Source of the DNA: Abditibacteriota bacterium
GTDB lineage: Bacteria; Armatimonadota; UBA5829
DNA: 64,000 nucleotides
Direction: 5' to 3'
NCBI GenBank assembly: GCA_017552965.1
Contig: JAFZNQ010000003.1
Location: 1-64,000, forward strand
Below, piece after piece: positions 17,579 through 26,331 of this stretch. Positions within the stretch are counted from its first letter, which is position 1. Each line of letters begins with the position of its first letter. Both the position numbers and the translations under genes were made by a program. Below the pieces are notes generated by a model that was not told the DNA's origin, did not search any database, and saw nothing but the letters and a program-made list of their open reading frames with translations.

Positions 17579-18847
17579 TCATTTTTCAATAATATCTATC
17601 AGCATCCTCGTAAGGTTCTTGAAGTCATACACTTCTGCAGCTTTTCTGGCATTTCTGCCCATCTCTTCCTTTTCGTCATCGTTCAACGAAGCCATAGCAA
17701 GGATCCCTGCGGCGATATCCTTGGGCTCAAAGCCTTCAGTAAGCTTTCCGCAACGGTATTTCTCGACAATGCTGTATCCGGGTCGGACCGTATAAAACAC
17801 AGGCTTTCCGGCTGCAAAATATTCAAAGGCCTTGTTGTAGCTTTCACCAACACGAAGCAGCGGATTCATTTCCCAGTGAACTATGTTCAAGTTTGCTTTG
17901 CTGTCTATAGAAGGGATGAACTGTTTGTTCACTCTCCCCTTGAATACAACGTTTGAGATGCCTTCATCTTCTACTCTTTTCTTCAACTGTTCCAACTCAT
18001 CTCCGTCTCCGAAAATGATGAACTTGATCTTCGGGTCATTTATCAGCTTTGCGGCATCCACTATCAGGCCAAGATTATTGATCCGCCTTATTGAGCCGCA
18101 ATAGACGACTTTGTAGAGCTCGGGATTATCCAGATCTTCATCTGAATACGGATGAGAATTAAGATTTTGATCAAACGCCTCCAGGTCAACACCGTTATTG
18201 ATATGATACAGCTTCTCATTATCGACAGGACCGCCATGAGCCTTATCCCATTTATGCTCGCATACATAGTCAGGCCCACCCTCCTGGGTGAAGATAACTG
18301 CTGCGGCTTTCTTGTAAATCCATTTTTCACCGGCATACAGGATCCTGGACAGCAAGCTCTTCTTTGTGAGCCGCCTTGAATAGGCTACGATGGCTTCCGG
18401 CCATAGATCCCGGACTTCGCAAATACACTTGACGCCAAACTTTTTGGCCAGCTGGATCCCGGCGACCATCGTAAGAGGGTGGACTGATGATGCAATGATG
18501 ATATCCGGATTGCCATGTATCTTTGCGTATTCAAGGGCAGCCTTTTTGACGTTGAAATAAAAGTCTATCATATTAAGCACGCGTCCGATGCCATTTCCCT
18601 TATATTTTCTTGCCTTTACGAAAACGAAAGGGGTATGGATCTCCTCTGCGTATTTCTCTGCCCAAAGATCATCGGTATCAATACATTTTTCTTCTGTCCT
18701 GTTGAAAAAGATGTTTGAACAGAATACTACCGGGCTGTAGCCGGCTCTTTGAAGGTACTTGGCAAAATAATAGTGCCTTCCGCCCTTGTCAAAGAGCATG
18801 TTGCTTGCATAATGATTCATTAACCAGATTTTCAAAATACTACCCAC
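17579..18847 (-). CDS. GT4 glycosyltransferase (WbuB/WcaI-like)
   Basis: 422 residues. 'SNMLFDKGGRHYYFAKYLQR' and 'ASSVHPLTMVAGIQLAKKFG' with 'EVRDLWPEAIVAY' are typical of WbuB/WcaI-like GT4 enzymes that act early after the initiating transferase. 'KAFEYFAAGKPVFYT' is the donor-binding acidic region. The start is GTG at 18847; an in-frame TTG at 18835 is also possible, neither with a strong ribosome binding site. It follows the 69-nt hairpin element, which separates it from the initiating transferase gene. Confidence 0.85.
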   Translation of the reverse strand: MGSILKIWLMNHYASNMLFDKGGRHYYFAKYLQRAGYSPVVFCSNIFFNRTEEKCIDTDDLWAEKYAEEIHTPFVFVKARKYKGNGIGRVLNMIDFYFNVKKAALEYAKIHGNPDIIIASSVHPLTMVAGIQLAKKFGVKCICEVRDLWPEAIVAYSRRLTKKSLLSRILYAGEKWIYKKAAAVIFTQEGGPDYVCEHKWDKAHGGPVDNEKLYHINNGVDLEAFDQNLNSHPYSDEDLDNPELYKVVYCGSIRRINNLGLIVDAAKLINDPKIKFIIFGDGDELEQLKKRVEDEGISNVVFKGRVNKQFIPSIDSKANLNIVHWEMNPLLRVGESYNKAFEYFAAGKPVFYTVRPGYSIVEKYRCGKLTEGFEPKDIAAGILAMASLNDDEKEEMGRNARKAAEVYDFKNLTRMLIDIIEK

Positions 18848-18889
18848 TCTTTACTTACTAATCATTTAGTCTTCTTCCAAGAATTCCGT

Positions 18890-18958
18890 CCGGCTGCCTC
18901 AAAAAGGACTAACCTCAGCGAATACAGGTGTCGCCTGTTCCTGAAGGAAGGCAGCCGG
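18890..18958 (-). ncRNA. 69-nt nested hairpin between initiating transferase and next gene
   Basis: Starting 2 nt after the sugar transferase stop, the transcript reads CCGGCTGCCT ... AGGCAGCCGG, a perfect 10-bp closing stem (18949-18958 with 18890-18899). Inside, CCTTCAG can pair with CTGAGG (one bulge), and within that ACAGG pairs with CCTGT around a 5-nt loop. Three coaxial helices in 69 nt look like a folded intercistronic RNA element, not a simple terminator: no T-run follows. It may act as an attenuator, processing site or stabiliser between the first and later genes of the operon. Confidence 0.55.
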
Positions 18959-18960
18959 AT

Positions 18961-19590
18961 TCATTCTTCGGTTCCTTTGAATTCAGTCATAGTTTCGGAT
19001 TCTTCGCCGCTAATACCTTCCCGTTTGAATACTGTTTTAACCGTTTCAAGAATGATTGTCCAGTCTCCGATGAAGGTTACGTGCTCTACGTATTTCACAT
19101 CCCAATCAAACTTCTCTTCCCAGCTTATGGCGTTCCGGCCGCTTACTTGCGCAAGGCCGGTCAAGCCCGGTCTCACCTCATGGCGGCGAGCCTGATGCTC
19201 GTTGTAGAGGGGCAAGTATTTTACAAGCAGCGGTCTTGGGCCGACAAGAGACATATCGCCCTTTAGAATGTTAAACAGTTCAGGGAGCTCATCCAGTGAC
19301 GTGGAACGCAGCTTTTTACCAAAAGGAGTCAATCTTATGGCGTCATACTCAGGTCCGGACTGCCCTTCCTTTGGTGAGAGCATCGTCCTGAACTTGTACA
19401 ACTTGAAGACCTTCCCGTTTTTTCCCGGACGATCCTGTGTAAAAAAAACCGGCCTACCGAGCTTGGCGAGAACCAATAGCGCAGTAATCAGAAGCACTGG
19501 AGATAATACGACGGTCGCAAACAGCGCGCATAGAAAGTCCTGCGGACGCTTAATGAATCTCTCGTATGGACCGCAAGATTTGTGCTTCAT
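18961..19590 (-). CDS. Initiating sugar-1-phosphate transferase (PglC/WcaJ-like)
   Basis: 209 residues: one hydrophobic N-terminal segment ('LCALFATVVLSPVLLITALL') then the bacterial sugar transferase domain with 'KVFKLYKFRTM', 'TSLDELPELFNILKGDMSLV', 'GPRP' and 'RPGLTGLAQVSGRN'. The short form, without extra membrane helices, matches the PglC/EpsL type that transfers a sugar 1-phosphate from a UDP-sugar to undecaprenyl phosphate. It starts the lipid-linked repeat of the minus-strand locus. GGAGGAACGA before the ATG is an excellent ribosome binding site. Its neighbours (aminotransferase and acyltransferase upstream) resemble the Pgl amino-sugar arrangement. Confidence 0.92.
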   Translation of the reverse strand: MKHKSCGPYERFIKRPQDFLCALFATVVLSPVLLITALLVLAKLGRPVFFTQDRPGKNGKVFKLYKFRTMLSPKEGQSGPEYDAIRLTPFGKKLRSTSLDELPELFNILKGDMSLVGPRPLLVKYLPLYNEHQARRHEVRPGLTGLAQVSGRNAISWEEKFDWDVKYVEHVTFIGDWTIILETVKTVFKREGISGEESETMTEFKGTEE

Positions 19591-19692
19591 TCGTTCCTCC
19601 GTCTTCCGCTCTGTAATGACTCGCTGGTATCCGACGTTACGGCATCGGGATGCAGCAATATCTGCACGAAAATCATGAATATAATGCTTTGT

Positions 19693-20943
19693 TTATTCTT
19701 GTCCTACTATAAAGACATAATTAGTGGTGGCGCTTCCGCCAATATTCAGCATCAAGCCGTTTTTAGCCCCCCTGACCTGATACCTGCCTGCGGTTCCGGT
19801 AACCTGCTTGTAAATATCCAGAAACATCCTGGCGCCGGAAGCTCCTACCGGATGGCCTGCTCCGATAAGGCCGCCCGACGGATTGATAGGCTTGGTACCG
19901 TCAAAAGCAATCAGGCCGCTTTCTATTGCCTCGTACTCTTTACCGGGTGCTGTCAGTCCGAACGCGCTTATTGCCGCATACTCGGAGCTTGTAAAACAGT
20001 CATGAGTTTCAAATACGTCTATATCGTCAACAGTCAATCCTGCTCTTCCATATGCATCCTGCACAGCTTTTCTCGTCCAAGGCAACACATATTCGGACCC
20101 TTCGTTGTCTGCCATCTTCTTGTCAAACAGCATTGGCGCAGTTCTGTGCCCGTAACCTTTGATAATGGGTTTATCTTTGATCCCGCGTTCGCCGACAAAT
20201 CTTTTGCTGCAGAGCACAATAACGGCAGCGCCGTCTGTGATTTGCGAGCAGTCGGAAACAGCGAGTCTGCCGCCGACAAGAGGGTTTGTGTCTGTTCCTC
20301 TGGTACTTGCCTGATCGTAACTCATAAACCATTTGCGTGTCTGCGCAAGGGGATTGCGCTTTGCATTGCTATAGTTAATGATGCTTATCCTCGCCAGAGC
20401 GTCCATGTACCGCTTTGCATCCAGTTCCGGGTATTTCTTCAGCGTCTCATCAGCAAGTTTTCCAAATAGTTTTGGAAAAGGGAACTCAATGCCTTTGCTT
20501 TCTTTTTCATAATCGGCAGCGCGCCCCAAAAAGTCTCCGCCGGTCAGCGAGTCAACGGTTTTCATCAGTTCCCAGCCGAGGACTATGGTTACGTCATATT
20601 CGTCTGCCCTGATTTTTGTGGCCGCTGCGTCAATAGCAACGGAAGAACTGGCGCATGCCGCCTCATAACGCGCAGAAGGAACGCCATAAAAAGCCTCGTC
20701 TACTTCCGTCAGAAAAGCGCCAAGGTGCCCTTGTTCCGTATATTTTTCAGCAATGAAATTGCCGACAAAACATGCGATACGGTTTTCCCGGTTCAGGCTC
20801 TTCACGTCTTCAAAAGTCAGTCCTGCGTCAGACAGCCCGTCAGCAACCACCTCTTTAAGAAGAGCAACCATACCTTTGCCTTCTTTCTTCCAGTTGCGTT
20901 CAAAATCAGTCTGTGCGCCGCCGAGTATATAAACCTTGCTCAT
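19693..20943 (-). CDS. SCP-x-type thiolase in polysaccharide operon
   Basis: 416 residues. '[14 protein letters not shown]' provides the nucleophile C97, '[10 protein letters not shown]' the HDCF motif (314-317) of SCP-x-like thiolases, and '[10 protein letters not shown]' the catalytic H364; the C-terminus '[12 protein letters not shown]' lacks the CxG of classical biosynthetic thiolases, as usual in this branch. It would condense or cleave acyl-CoAs (for example two acetyl-CoA to acetoacetyl-CoA). The start at ATG 20943 has GGAGG before it, 4 bp after the dehydrogenase stop, so the two enzymes are co-expressed. A fatty-acid role is possible, but the position inside the sugar operon points to acyl-group supply. 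Confidence 0.87.
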   Translation of the reverse strand: MSKVYILGGAQTDFERNWKKEGKGMVALLKEVVADGLSDAGLTFEDVKSLNRENRIACFVGNFIAEKYTEQGHLGAFLTEVDEAFYGVPSARYEAACASSSVAIDAAATKIRADEYDVTIVLGWELMKTVDSLTGGDFLGRAADYEKESKGIEFPFPKLFGKLADETLKKYPELDAKRYMDALARISIINYSNAKRNPLAQTRKWFMSYDQASTRGTDTNPLVGGRLAVSDCSQITDGAAVIVLCSKRFVGERGIKDKPIIKGYGHRTAPMLFDKKMADNEGSEYVLPWTRKAVQDAYGRAGLTVDDIDVFETHDCFTSSEYAAISAFGLTAPGKEYEAIESGLIAFDGTKPINPSGGLIGAGHPVGASGARMFLDIYKQVTGTAGRYQVRGAKNGLMLNIGGSATTNYVFIVGQE

Positions 20944-20947
20944 AACT

Positions 20948-22252
20948 TTACCTCCCTGATTTGAAATAGCGCCTGAAATCATACTTCGAGGGCTTCACAT
21001 CTGACAGAAGCTGTTTAATATCTACCTTCCTGCAGATTTCCGGAAGCCGATCGTTTATCAAAGCCGGTACATCAGTTGCTAAGGACAAAGCCTGATACAC
21101 CGCCAAGGGAGGACACCAGCTAAATCCTGTAGCCATCACGTCATCGGCAGCATCGACGTTATAACCGACATTTTTGGCTGCGTAGAGGCTGTATATGATA
21201 TACTTGAGGAGAAACGACAGGCATATCTCTGCTTCCTGTGACTGGTTATTAACAAGACAGACGAATGCATTCGTGTATTCGCCGTCAGCGATACACTTCT
21301 TCATTTTGTCGGCAAACGGAAAAACATATGGGATCACGTCTCTGTACATCCCCGTATTAATATCTAAAACGGTTTGACGAACGATCCCGTTTTCATATTT
21401 GATTCGCCTGTAGAGGCCGGCCCCGCTTTTTCGCCCAAGCTTGTTTTCATCTATCAGCTTCTGAGTAAACTCCGGAAGGACAAAGGTCTCATGCGCATAA
21501 TCATTTGTATTTTCATAAATGTTATCTACTATGGCCTTGTGGACATCCAGACCGACAAAGTCCGACGTAACCAGCGGAGGCATAGTGCGACCGGTAAAAG
21601 ATCCGAGCAGAGCGTCTATATAATCAATTCCGCCATTGTCTTTGAACTTCTCAGCGTATTGGAGAGCCTCATTAATAAACTGAAAGCCTATGCGGTTGCC
21701 CAAAAAAGCCGGAGAGTCTTTTACCTCTACGACCGTCCGATAAAGTATCTTGCTGAGATACTCCTTCAGAGCGGTCTTGGTTTGTTCATCCGAAAAAGCT
21801 GTTGAGGTCAATTCGCAGAGAGGCATGCTGTATGGCGGGTTGAACATATGAACGCCAAAGAAATGTTCGCGCAGTCCCTTCGGATAACAAGATGCGAGAT
21901 CAGTGATCGAAAGACCTGAAGATCCGGTGCAGGATATTGCGTTGGGCTGAAGCGCTTTTGCCACTTGCATAGCTATGTCTTTTTTTACCCCCATGTCTTC
22001 TTTGCTGCTCTCAAATACAAGATCTGACTCTGCAACACATTGCTCAAGCATTGAAAAATCAGCCGGGATCAGATTCTTTGCGATAGCATCTGCTCTAACA
22101 GATTTCACGATCCTCGGAATAGTTCTCTTTACTTTTTCAATATCCCTGCCCACGCAATAAACTACTGCATCGCCAAAGGAAGCAAAAATACCCGCAACAG
22201 TCGCACCCATTGTGCCTGTTACTCCTACAACAGTTATTGTTCTGATATTCAA
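20948..22252 (-). CDS. 3-hydroxyacyl-CoA dehydrogenase, embedded in polysaccharide operon
   Basis: 434 residues from TTG 22252, chosen because GAGAGGG lies seven bases upstream; an ATG at 22276 has no ribosome binding site and would overlap the acyltransferase stop. 'VVGVTGTMG' is the NAD-binding turn, 'TGSSGLSI' (109-116) and '[11 protein letters not shown]' hold the catalytic Ser and H135, '[11 protein letters not shown]' links to the C-terminal domain, and '[11 protein letters not shown]' ends the first C-terminal repeat. About 130 further residues suggest a second, partly degenerate C-terminal domain. It interconverts 3-hydroxyacyl-CoA and 3-oxoacyl-CoA with NAD. Paired with the thiolase, it could make 3-hydroxybutyryl-CoA from acetyl-CoA. 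Confidence 0.85.
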   Translation of the reverse strand: MNIRTITVVGVTGTMGATVAGIFASFGDAVVYCVGRDIEKVKRTIPRIVKSVRADAIAKNLIPADFSMLEQCVAESDLVFESSKEDMGVKKDIAMQVAKALQPNAISCTGSSGLSITDLASCYPKGLREHFFGVHMFNPPYSMPLCELTSTAFSDEQTKTALKEYLSKILYRTVVEVKDSPAFLGNRIGFQFINEALQYAEKFKDNGGIDYIDALLGSFTGRTMPPLVTSDFVGLDVHKAIVDNIYENTNDYAHETFVLPEFTQKLIDENKLGRKSGAGLYRRIKYENGIVRQTVLDINTGMYRDVIPYVFPFADKMKKCIADGEYTNAFVCLVNNQSQEAEICLSFLLKYIIYSLYAAKNVGYNVDAADDVMATGFSWCPPLAVYQALSLATDVPALINDRLPEICRKVDIKQLLSDVKPSKYDFRRYFKSGR

Positions 22253-22268
22253 CTTGTTACCCTCTCTG

Positions 22269-22919
22269 TCAGTCATCAAAAAACTTGATCGGCTTTGCGG
22301 GACACCCCACTGCAGTACATTTTGCCGGGATATCTTTAACAACAACGGCTCCTGCTCCTACTATGCTGTAGTCTCCTATATTCTTTCCCTGGATGATACT
22401 CATGCCCGTACCCATTTCCACTGAATGTCCGATGTTTGTATTTCCGGACACATTGACAGACGGATAGAGGGTCACGAAGTCGTTCAGAACGGCGTCATGG
22501 CCGATCGTGCAGTCCAGGTTAACGATGACATGATCGCCGATGGATACATTCACAGTAATAATCGAATGAGCGCAAATGATGGTTCCTTCTCCTATAGTTA
22601 CGAGATCACTTTTCACTACACCCGGGTCGATCACGGTTCCAAACAGAATATTTGCGTTTACTGCTTTCATGTTGGCAACTATCTTTTCCCGAACTTTTGA
22701 AGCGCCTATTGCGCATACAAAATAAGCGTGGGGATACTTACCAACATCGGCTGTCTTACCCAACACCTTATAGCCATTGATGCTTGCGCCCTGAATGCTG
22801 TCATCATCATCCATAAACCCAAGAATATTCCAGGTTGGTTCGTCAATATTTTGGCGCTCTGCTGCCCATGCTACCTCACGGCCAAATCCGCTTGCTCCAA
22901 ATATGATTAAGTCCTTCAT
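22269..22919 (-). CDS. NeuD/PglD-type hexapeptide acyltransferase
   Basis: 216 residues. An N-terminal Rossmann-like domain ('DLIIFGASGFGREVAWAAE') binds the nucleotide-sugar, and the C-terminal left-handed beta-helix shows hexapeptide repeats ('GEGTIICAHSIITVNVSIGD', 'GNTNIGHSVEMGTGMSIIQG'). The family transfers an acyl group from acyl-CoA to the 4-amino group of UDP- or dTDP-4-amino-6-deoxy sugars (PglD, AntD-like) or O-acetylates sialic acid (NeuD). 'IGHDAVLND' contains the catalytic His of this family. An in-frame TTG at 22925 has better spacing to GGAG and is the alternative start. It lies between the aminotransferase that makes the amine and the acyl-CoA enzymes. Confidence 0.88.
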   Translation of the reverse strand: MKDLIIFGASGFGREVAWAAERQNIDEPTWNILGFMDDDDSIQGASINGYKVLGKTADVGKYPHAYFVCAIGASKVREKIVANMKAVNANILFGTVIDPGVVKSDLVTIGEGTIICAHSIITVNVSIGDHVIVNLDCTIGHDAVLNDFVTLYPSVNVSGNTNIGHSVEMGTGMSIIQGKNIGDYSIVGAGAVVVKDIPAKCTAVGCPAKPIKFFDD

Positions 22920-23044
22920 GTGCAATTAGTCTCCGCTTTCACTCATTTAGTGCATCCTGTTAAAAGAAGCAGATATTTTCTCGAGTCAACATCTCATGCT
23001 TGTATTTTTGCATTATTATCCGGGGAAATGCCTGGATGCAAAAT

Positions 23045-24340
23045 TTACCGGAAGCATCTGTGAATGATATCGATAACTCTGTCCTGCTGATCCGGAGTCA
23101 TCTTGTTGTCCGAGGGGAGGCACAGGCCTCTCCGGAAGATATCTGCGCCGACGTCAACGCCTTTGCCTGCAATATAGGCGTTGCTGCGTCCGCGGCCGCT
23201 GCCTTCTTTGGTCACGAATGCATGGCTTCGGTATATCGGCTGCATATGCATGGGTTTCCAGATGGGGCGGCCCTCGGCGTTAAATGAGTTCAAGGCGCCC
23301 AGTATTTCCCCAGGCGAGCTTTTTCCCGGCTTTGATCTCCACAATTCGTCTTTTTCGCCGCGAACAAACGGAGCCATAGCCTCTTCATCGATCAGTAAGC
23401 AGGAAAGCCAAAAGTTGGGGACACTGTCGGCGGCGTCAAAAGGATTCAGACTGATAGGAAGGTCTTTGAGCCCTTCTTTGTAACGATAGTAGATAGTTTT
23501 CTTTTGCTCAATGTGTTCTTCGAGATAAGGGAGCTGGCCGCGCAATAATCCGGCAATGATATTGCTCATTCGGTAGTTGTAGCCCAGCTCTTCGTGCTGA
23601 TACCAAGGGGCGTCCTCACGGCTCTGAGTGCTCCATTTTCTGGCCTTGTTTGCGTCTTCCCGGGAATCGGTCAGCAGAAATCCTCCGGCGCTTCCGGTGA
23701 TGATCTTGTTGCCGTTTCCGGACAAAATGCTTATTGTTCCGAAGCAGCCGGTCTGGACGCCTTTATAAGTAGCCCCGAAGCTTTCGGCGGCGTCTTCCAC
23801 TATCAGCGCGCCGTGAGCATCGGCGATGCTTCTGATCTCATCGATCTTTCCGGGAGTGCCGTACAGATGTGCCACAACGATAAGGCGCACGTCCGGATAC
23901 AGCTCGAAGGCGCGGGAAAGCGACTCGGGATCCATGTTCCAGGTGTCATATTCCGTGTCGATAAACACGGGGATCCCGCCCTCGTAGCAGATCGGATTGA
24001 CAGTTGCGTCGAAGGTCATATCAGACGCAAAAACACGGCGACCCTCAAGGGCCCCGTGCCCGGCAGCAGGCTGTCCATAGAGCTTTTCTGCGCATAGCTT
24101 TATGGCGAGATGAAGCGCGGCAGTTCCGCAGGTCAGCGCTACAGCGTATTTCCGGCCGACCTTTTCCGCGACCTGCTTTTCAACTGTATCGATATTCTCC
24201 CCGACAGTACTGACCCAGTTGGTCGTTATTGCCTCGTCGACCCAATGCTGCTCATCGCCGTGCATAGTTGGAGACGACAGCCATACTTTGGCAGGGAACC
24301 TTTCGACGCCTGAAAAACGAGGGTCTTGTAAAAAATTCAT
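23045..24340 (-). CDS. DegT/PglE-type sugar 4-aminotransferase
   Basis: 431 residues, PLP-dependent. 'ALTCGTAALHLAIKLCAEKL' and 'EDAAESFGATYKG' are DegT/DnrJ/EryC1/StrS landmarks; the PLP lysine is in 'SGNGNKIITGSAGG'; 'GYNYRMSNIIAGLLRGQL' is a conserved substrate-binding segment. The PglE-like branch aminates the 4-keto-6-deoxy sugar nucleotide to a 4-amino sugar. No 4,6-dehydratase is in this operon; RfbB at 50267 could provide a dTDP-4-keto sugar, or a UDP version may be made elsewhere. AAGGA precedes the ATG. It is the first gene of the minus-strand operon. Confidence 0.9.
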   Translation of the reverse strand: MNFLQDPRFSGVERFPAKVWLSSPTMHGDEQHWVDEAITTNWVSTVGENIDTVEKQVAEKVGRKYAVALTCGTAALHLAIKLCAEKLYGQPAAGHGALEGRRVFASDMTFDATVNPICYEGGIPVFIDTEYDTWNMDPESLSRAFELYPDVRLIVVAHLYGTPGKIDEIRSIADAHGALIVEDAAESFGATYKGVQTGCFGTISILSGNGNKIITGSAGGFLLTDSREDANKARKWSTQSREDAPWYQHEELGYNYRMSNIIAGLLRGQLPYLEEHIEQKKTIYYRYKEGLKDLPISLNPFDAADSVPNFWLSCLLIDEEAMAPFVRGEKDELWRSKPGKSSPGEILGALNSFNAEGRPIWKPMHMQPIYRSHAFVTKEGSGRGRSNAYIAGKGVDVGADIFRRGLCLPSDNKMTPDQQDRVIDIIHRCFR

Positions 24341-24485
24341 TAATATAATCCTTAAATATCCGGTTGATCAGGCCATGGCGGCTGATCGGTCCGGCGAGAC
24401 GGACTTCCGATGAGCAGTCAGAATGCCGACCATAAGACCAGGCAGTCGTCGTCAGCACCTTCGGTGACCTTAACGGAATACACAC
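24341..24485 (-). promoter_or_regulatory. Structured 5' leader of the minus-strand polysaccharide operon
   Basis: About 145 nt lie between the predicted transcription start and the first ATG. Visible folds include GTCCG/CGGAC around a 6-nt loop, extended through a small bulge by ATCG/CGAT, and GATCAG/CTGATC nearer the gene. No ops/JUMPstart (GGCGGTAG) element is present. A regulatory role is possible but unproven. Confidence 0.35.
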
Positions 24486-24491
24486 GCTTAT

Positions 24492-24520
24492 ATTATATCA
24501 TACTTTGCATATGTTTACAA
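24492..24520 (-). promoter_or_regulatory. Promoter of the minus-strand polysaccharide operon
   Basis: On the minus strand TTGTAA (24515-24520), 17 bp, then TATAAT (24492-24497): a near-consensus sigma-70 promoter pointing at the aminotransferase gene about 150 bp downstream. Confidence 0.7.
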
Positions 24521-24705
24521 TATTATGATTACCACACCCCACGACTGCTTTATACGGCCGGGACAGTACCCGGCTGCAGAGCATGAAAGATAAGATGAGT
24601 AAGGGCTGTCTTTATTCATGGCGCGTCTCTATTTCTGTTGCATAGCCGGCTCCGCAAGGACGGAGGTGAAAGCCGGAATGACGAGATAAGATGGATGGAA
24701 GCAAA

Positions 24706-24735
24706 TTGACGGGAGGCCCGGCTTTATAGTATAAT
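24706..24735 (+). promoter_or_regulatory. Promoter of the plus-strand polysaccharide operon
   Basis: TTGACG (24706-24711), an 18-bp spacer, then TATAAT (24730-24735), followed about 85 bp later by the second sugar transferase gene. With the minus-strand promoter 186 bp away it makes a divergent control region; 24521-24705 between them holds no gene that I can see, only a GC-rich hairpin near 24640-24690 resembling the GCCGGGATGACG repeats. Confidence 0.7.
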
Positions 24736-24828
24736 ATATATGTTTATTGACTACACAGACGGTTTCGGGGCGTTGTCAAAGCTTCCGCCGGAAAGGCTGC
24801 GGCTTGTGACACGGAGTTTTCGAGGGTT

Positions 24829-25428
24829 ATGTACAAACGATTTTTCAAAAGACTCACAGATATTATCCTCAGCGGAGCAGGCATTATCATATTGTCTGTT
24901 CCTATGCTTATTATTGCCCTCGTTATCAAGGCCGAAGACCCGGGTCCCGCCATATTCAGACAGCAGCGGGTAGGCAAAGGCAAAAAGCTCTTCTGGCTGT
25001 ACAAATTCCGCTCCATGAAAATGGACACCCCCCACGATACTCCCACCCACCTGTTGGAAAATCCGCAGCAATATATTCTGAAAAGCGGGCTCGTTCTCAG
25101 GAAGCTGAGTCTGGACGAGCTGCCCCAGATGTTCAATATATTCAGGGGACAGATGAGCATCATCGGCCCCCGCCCGGCCCTGTGGAACCAGGAAGACCTG
25201 ATCGCCGAGCGGGACAAATACGGGGCGAACGACATCAAGCCGGGGCTGACGGGCTGGGCACAGATCAACGGCAGGGACGAGCTGGGCATCGAAGTCAAGG
25301 CTGCCCTGGACGGCGAATATGTGAAAAAGGAGTCCTTTTCCTTCGACGCCAAATGCTTTTTTGCCACCATCTTCAAGGCGGCAAAGAGCGAGGGTGTAGT
25401 GGAAGGCGGCCCCAAATCAAAGGAATAG
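24829..25428 (+). CDS. Initiating sugar-1-phosphate transferase, second locus
   Basis: 199 residues. One N-terminal membrane segment ('LSGAGIIILSVPMLIIALVI') and the sugar transferase domain: 'LFWLYKFRSMKMDTP', 'LSLDELPQMFNIFRGQMSII', 'GPRPALW' and 'IKPGLTGWAQINGRD'. It would transfer a sugar 1-phosphate to undecaprenyl phosphate and so begin the repeat unit of the plus-strand locus. It has only general family similarity to the transferase at 18961-19590, so the window encodes two separate initiation enzymes. GAGGG sits close before the ATG; the NAD-dependent epimerase gene follows 24 bp downstream. Confidence 0.92.
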   Translation: MYKRFFKRLTDIILSGAGIIILSVPMLIIALVIKAEDPGPAIFRQQRVGKGKKLFWLYKFRSMKMDTPHDTPTHLLENPQQYILKSGLVLRKLSLDELPQMFNIFRGQMSIIGPRPALWNQEDLIAERDKYGANDIKPGLTGWAQINGRDELGIEVKAALDGEYVKKESFSFDAKCFFATIFKAAKSEGVVEGGPKSKE

Positions 25429-25452
25429 AGACCGGCAACTAGGAGAGAGCTA

Positions 25453-26331
25453 TTGACGAGAGTATTGATCACGGGCGCAAACAGCTATGTCGGCAACTGC
25501 ATCAAAAAGTGGTTGTCAGACCGTGAGGGTTCATATTACGTGGAAGAGGTCGACACCATCGGCGATGCCTGGGAGGCCGCCGACTTTTCACGTTTTGACA
25601 CTGTGGTCCACGTAGCCGCTATAGTCCATCTGAAAGAGAACCCATCTATGGCCGGGCTCTATGATACCGTCAACGCGCAGCTCCCCGTCAGAGTGGCGGA
25701 AAAAGCAAAGCAGCAAGGCGTCAGACACTTTGTCTTTATGAGCACCATGGCGGTGTACCCCGCCAATATACCCTTTGTGGCCCCGGACACTCCCGAGGCT
25801 CCCTCGACTTTTTACGGCAATAGCAAGCTGAAGGCGGAAAAAGCCTTGCGGGAGCTGGCCTCGGAGGCTTTTTGCGTGTCCATCCTGCGGCCGCCTATGG
25901 TGTACGGCGAAGGCTGCAAGGGCAATTATACTTCCCTCGAAGCCTTTTCGCGCAAGTGCCATGTGTTCCCCCGGATATACAACAAGAGGAGCATGATATA
26001 CATCTGGAATCTGTGTGAGTTCATCAGGAGGATCATAGACGCTCCGAAGCCCGAAGCGGCTGTGTATTATCCGCAAAACAAAGAGCAGATAGGAGCCCTG
26101 GATATTCTGAAGGCCCTGTGGGAAGGGCGCGGAGAAAAATATAACCTGTCCGTAGTGGGCGCTTGGTTCGTGTCTGTATTGATGCTGCTGCCCAAGACAG
26201 GCACCCTGAAAAAGGTGTTCAGGGATTCCGTGTATGAACGATCCATGTCCGACTATTTTGACTACGAGTATTGCATCTATTCCTTTGACGAATCCATAAA
26301 AAGTATCTTGGCAGCGGAGGCAAAGTCATGA
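25453..26331 (+). CDS. NAD-dependent sugar epimerase/dehydratase
   Basis: 292 residues from a TTG start at 25453, preceded by AGGAGAG. 'ITGANSYVG' is the extended-SDR NAD-binding loop, 'VAAIVHLKENPS' the adjacent strand, and 'TFYGNSKLKAEKAL' has the catalytic YxxxK. It resembles the UDP-GlcNAc/UDP-glucose 4-epimerase-like SDRs of capsule loci. It follows the initiating transferase and overlaps the next glycosyltransferase by 4 nt, so it probably supplies the donor for that early step. Exact substrate unknown. Confidence 0.85.
   Translation: MTRVLITGANSYVGNCIKKWLSDREGSYYVEEVDTIGDAWEAADFSRFDTVVHVAAIVHLKENPSMAGLYDTVNAQLPVRVAEKAKQQGVRHFVFMSTMAVYPANIPFVAPDTPEAPSTFYGNSKLKAEKALRELASEAFCVSILRPPMVYGEGCKGNYTSLEAFSRKCHVFPRIYNKRSMIYIWNLCEFIRRIIDAPKPEAAVYYPQNKEQIGALDILKALWEGRGEKYNLSVVGAWFVSVLMLLPKTGTLKKVFRDSVYERSMSDYFDYEYCIYSFDESIKSILAAEAKS

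Noticed and set aside
19693-22252. Fatty-acid beta-oxidation operon
   Set aside because: There is no acyl-CoA dehydrogenase, enoyl-CoA hydratase or acyl-CoA ligase, and the pair lies within a run of sugar genes with tight spacing.
24341-24828. ops/JUMPstart element upstream of the polysaccharide operons
   Set aside because: GGCGGTAG or a close variant is not seen on either strand.
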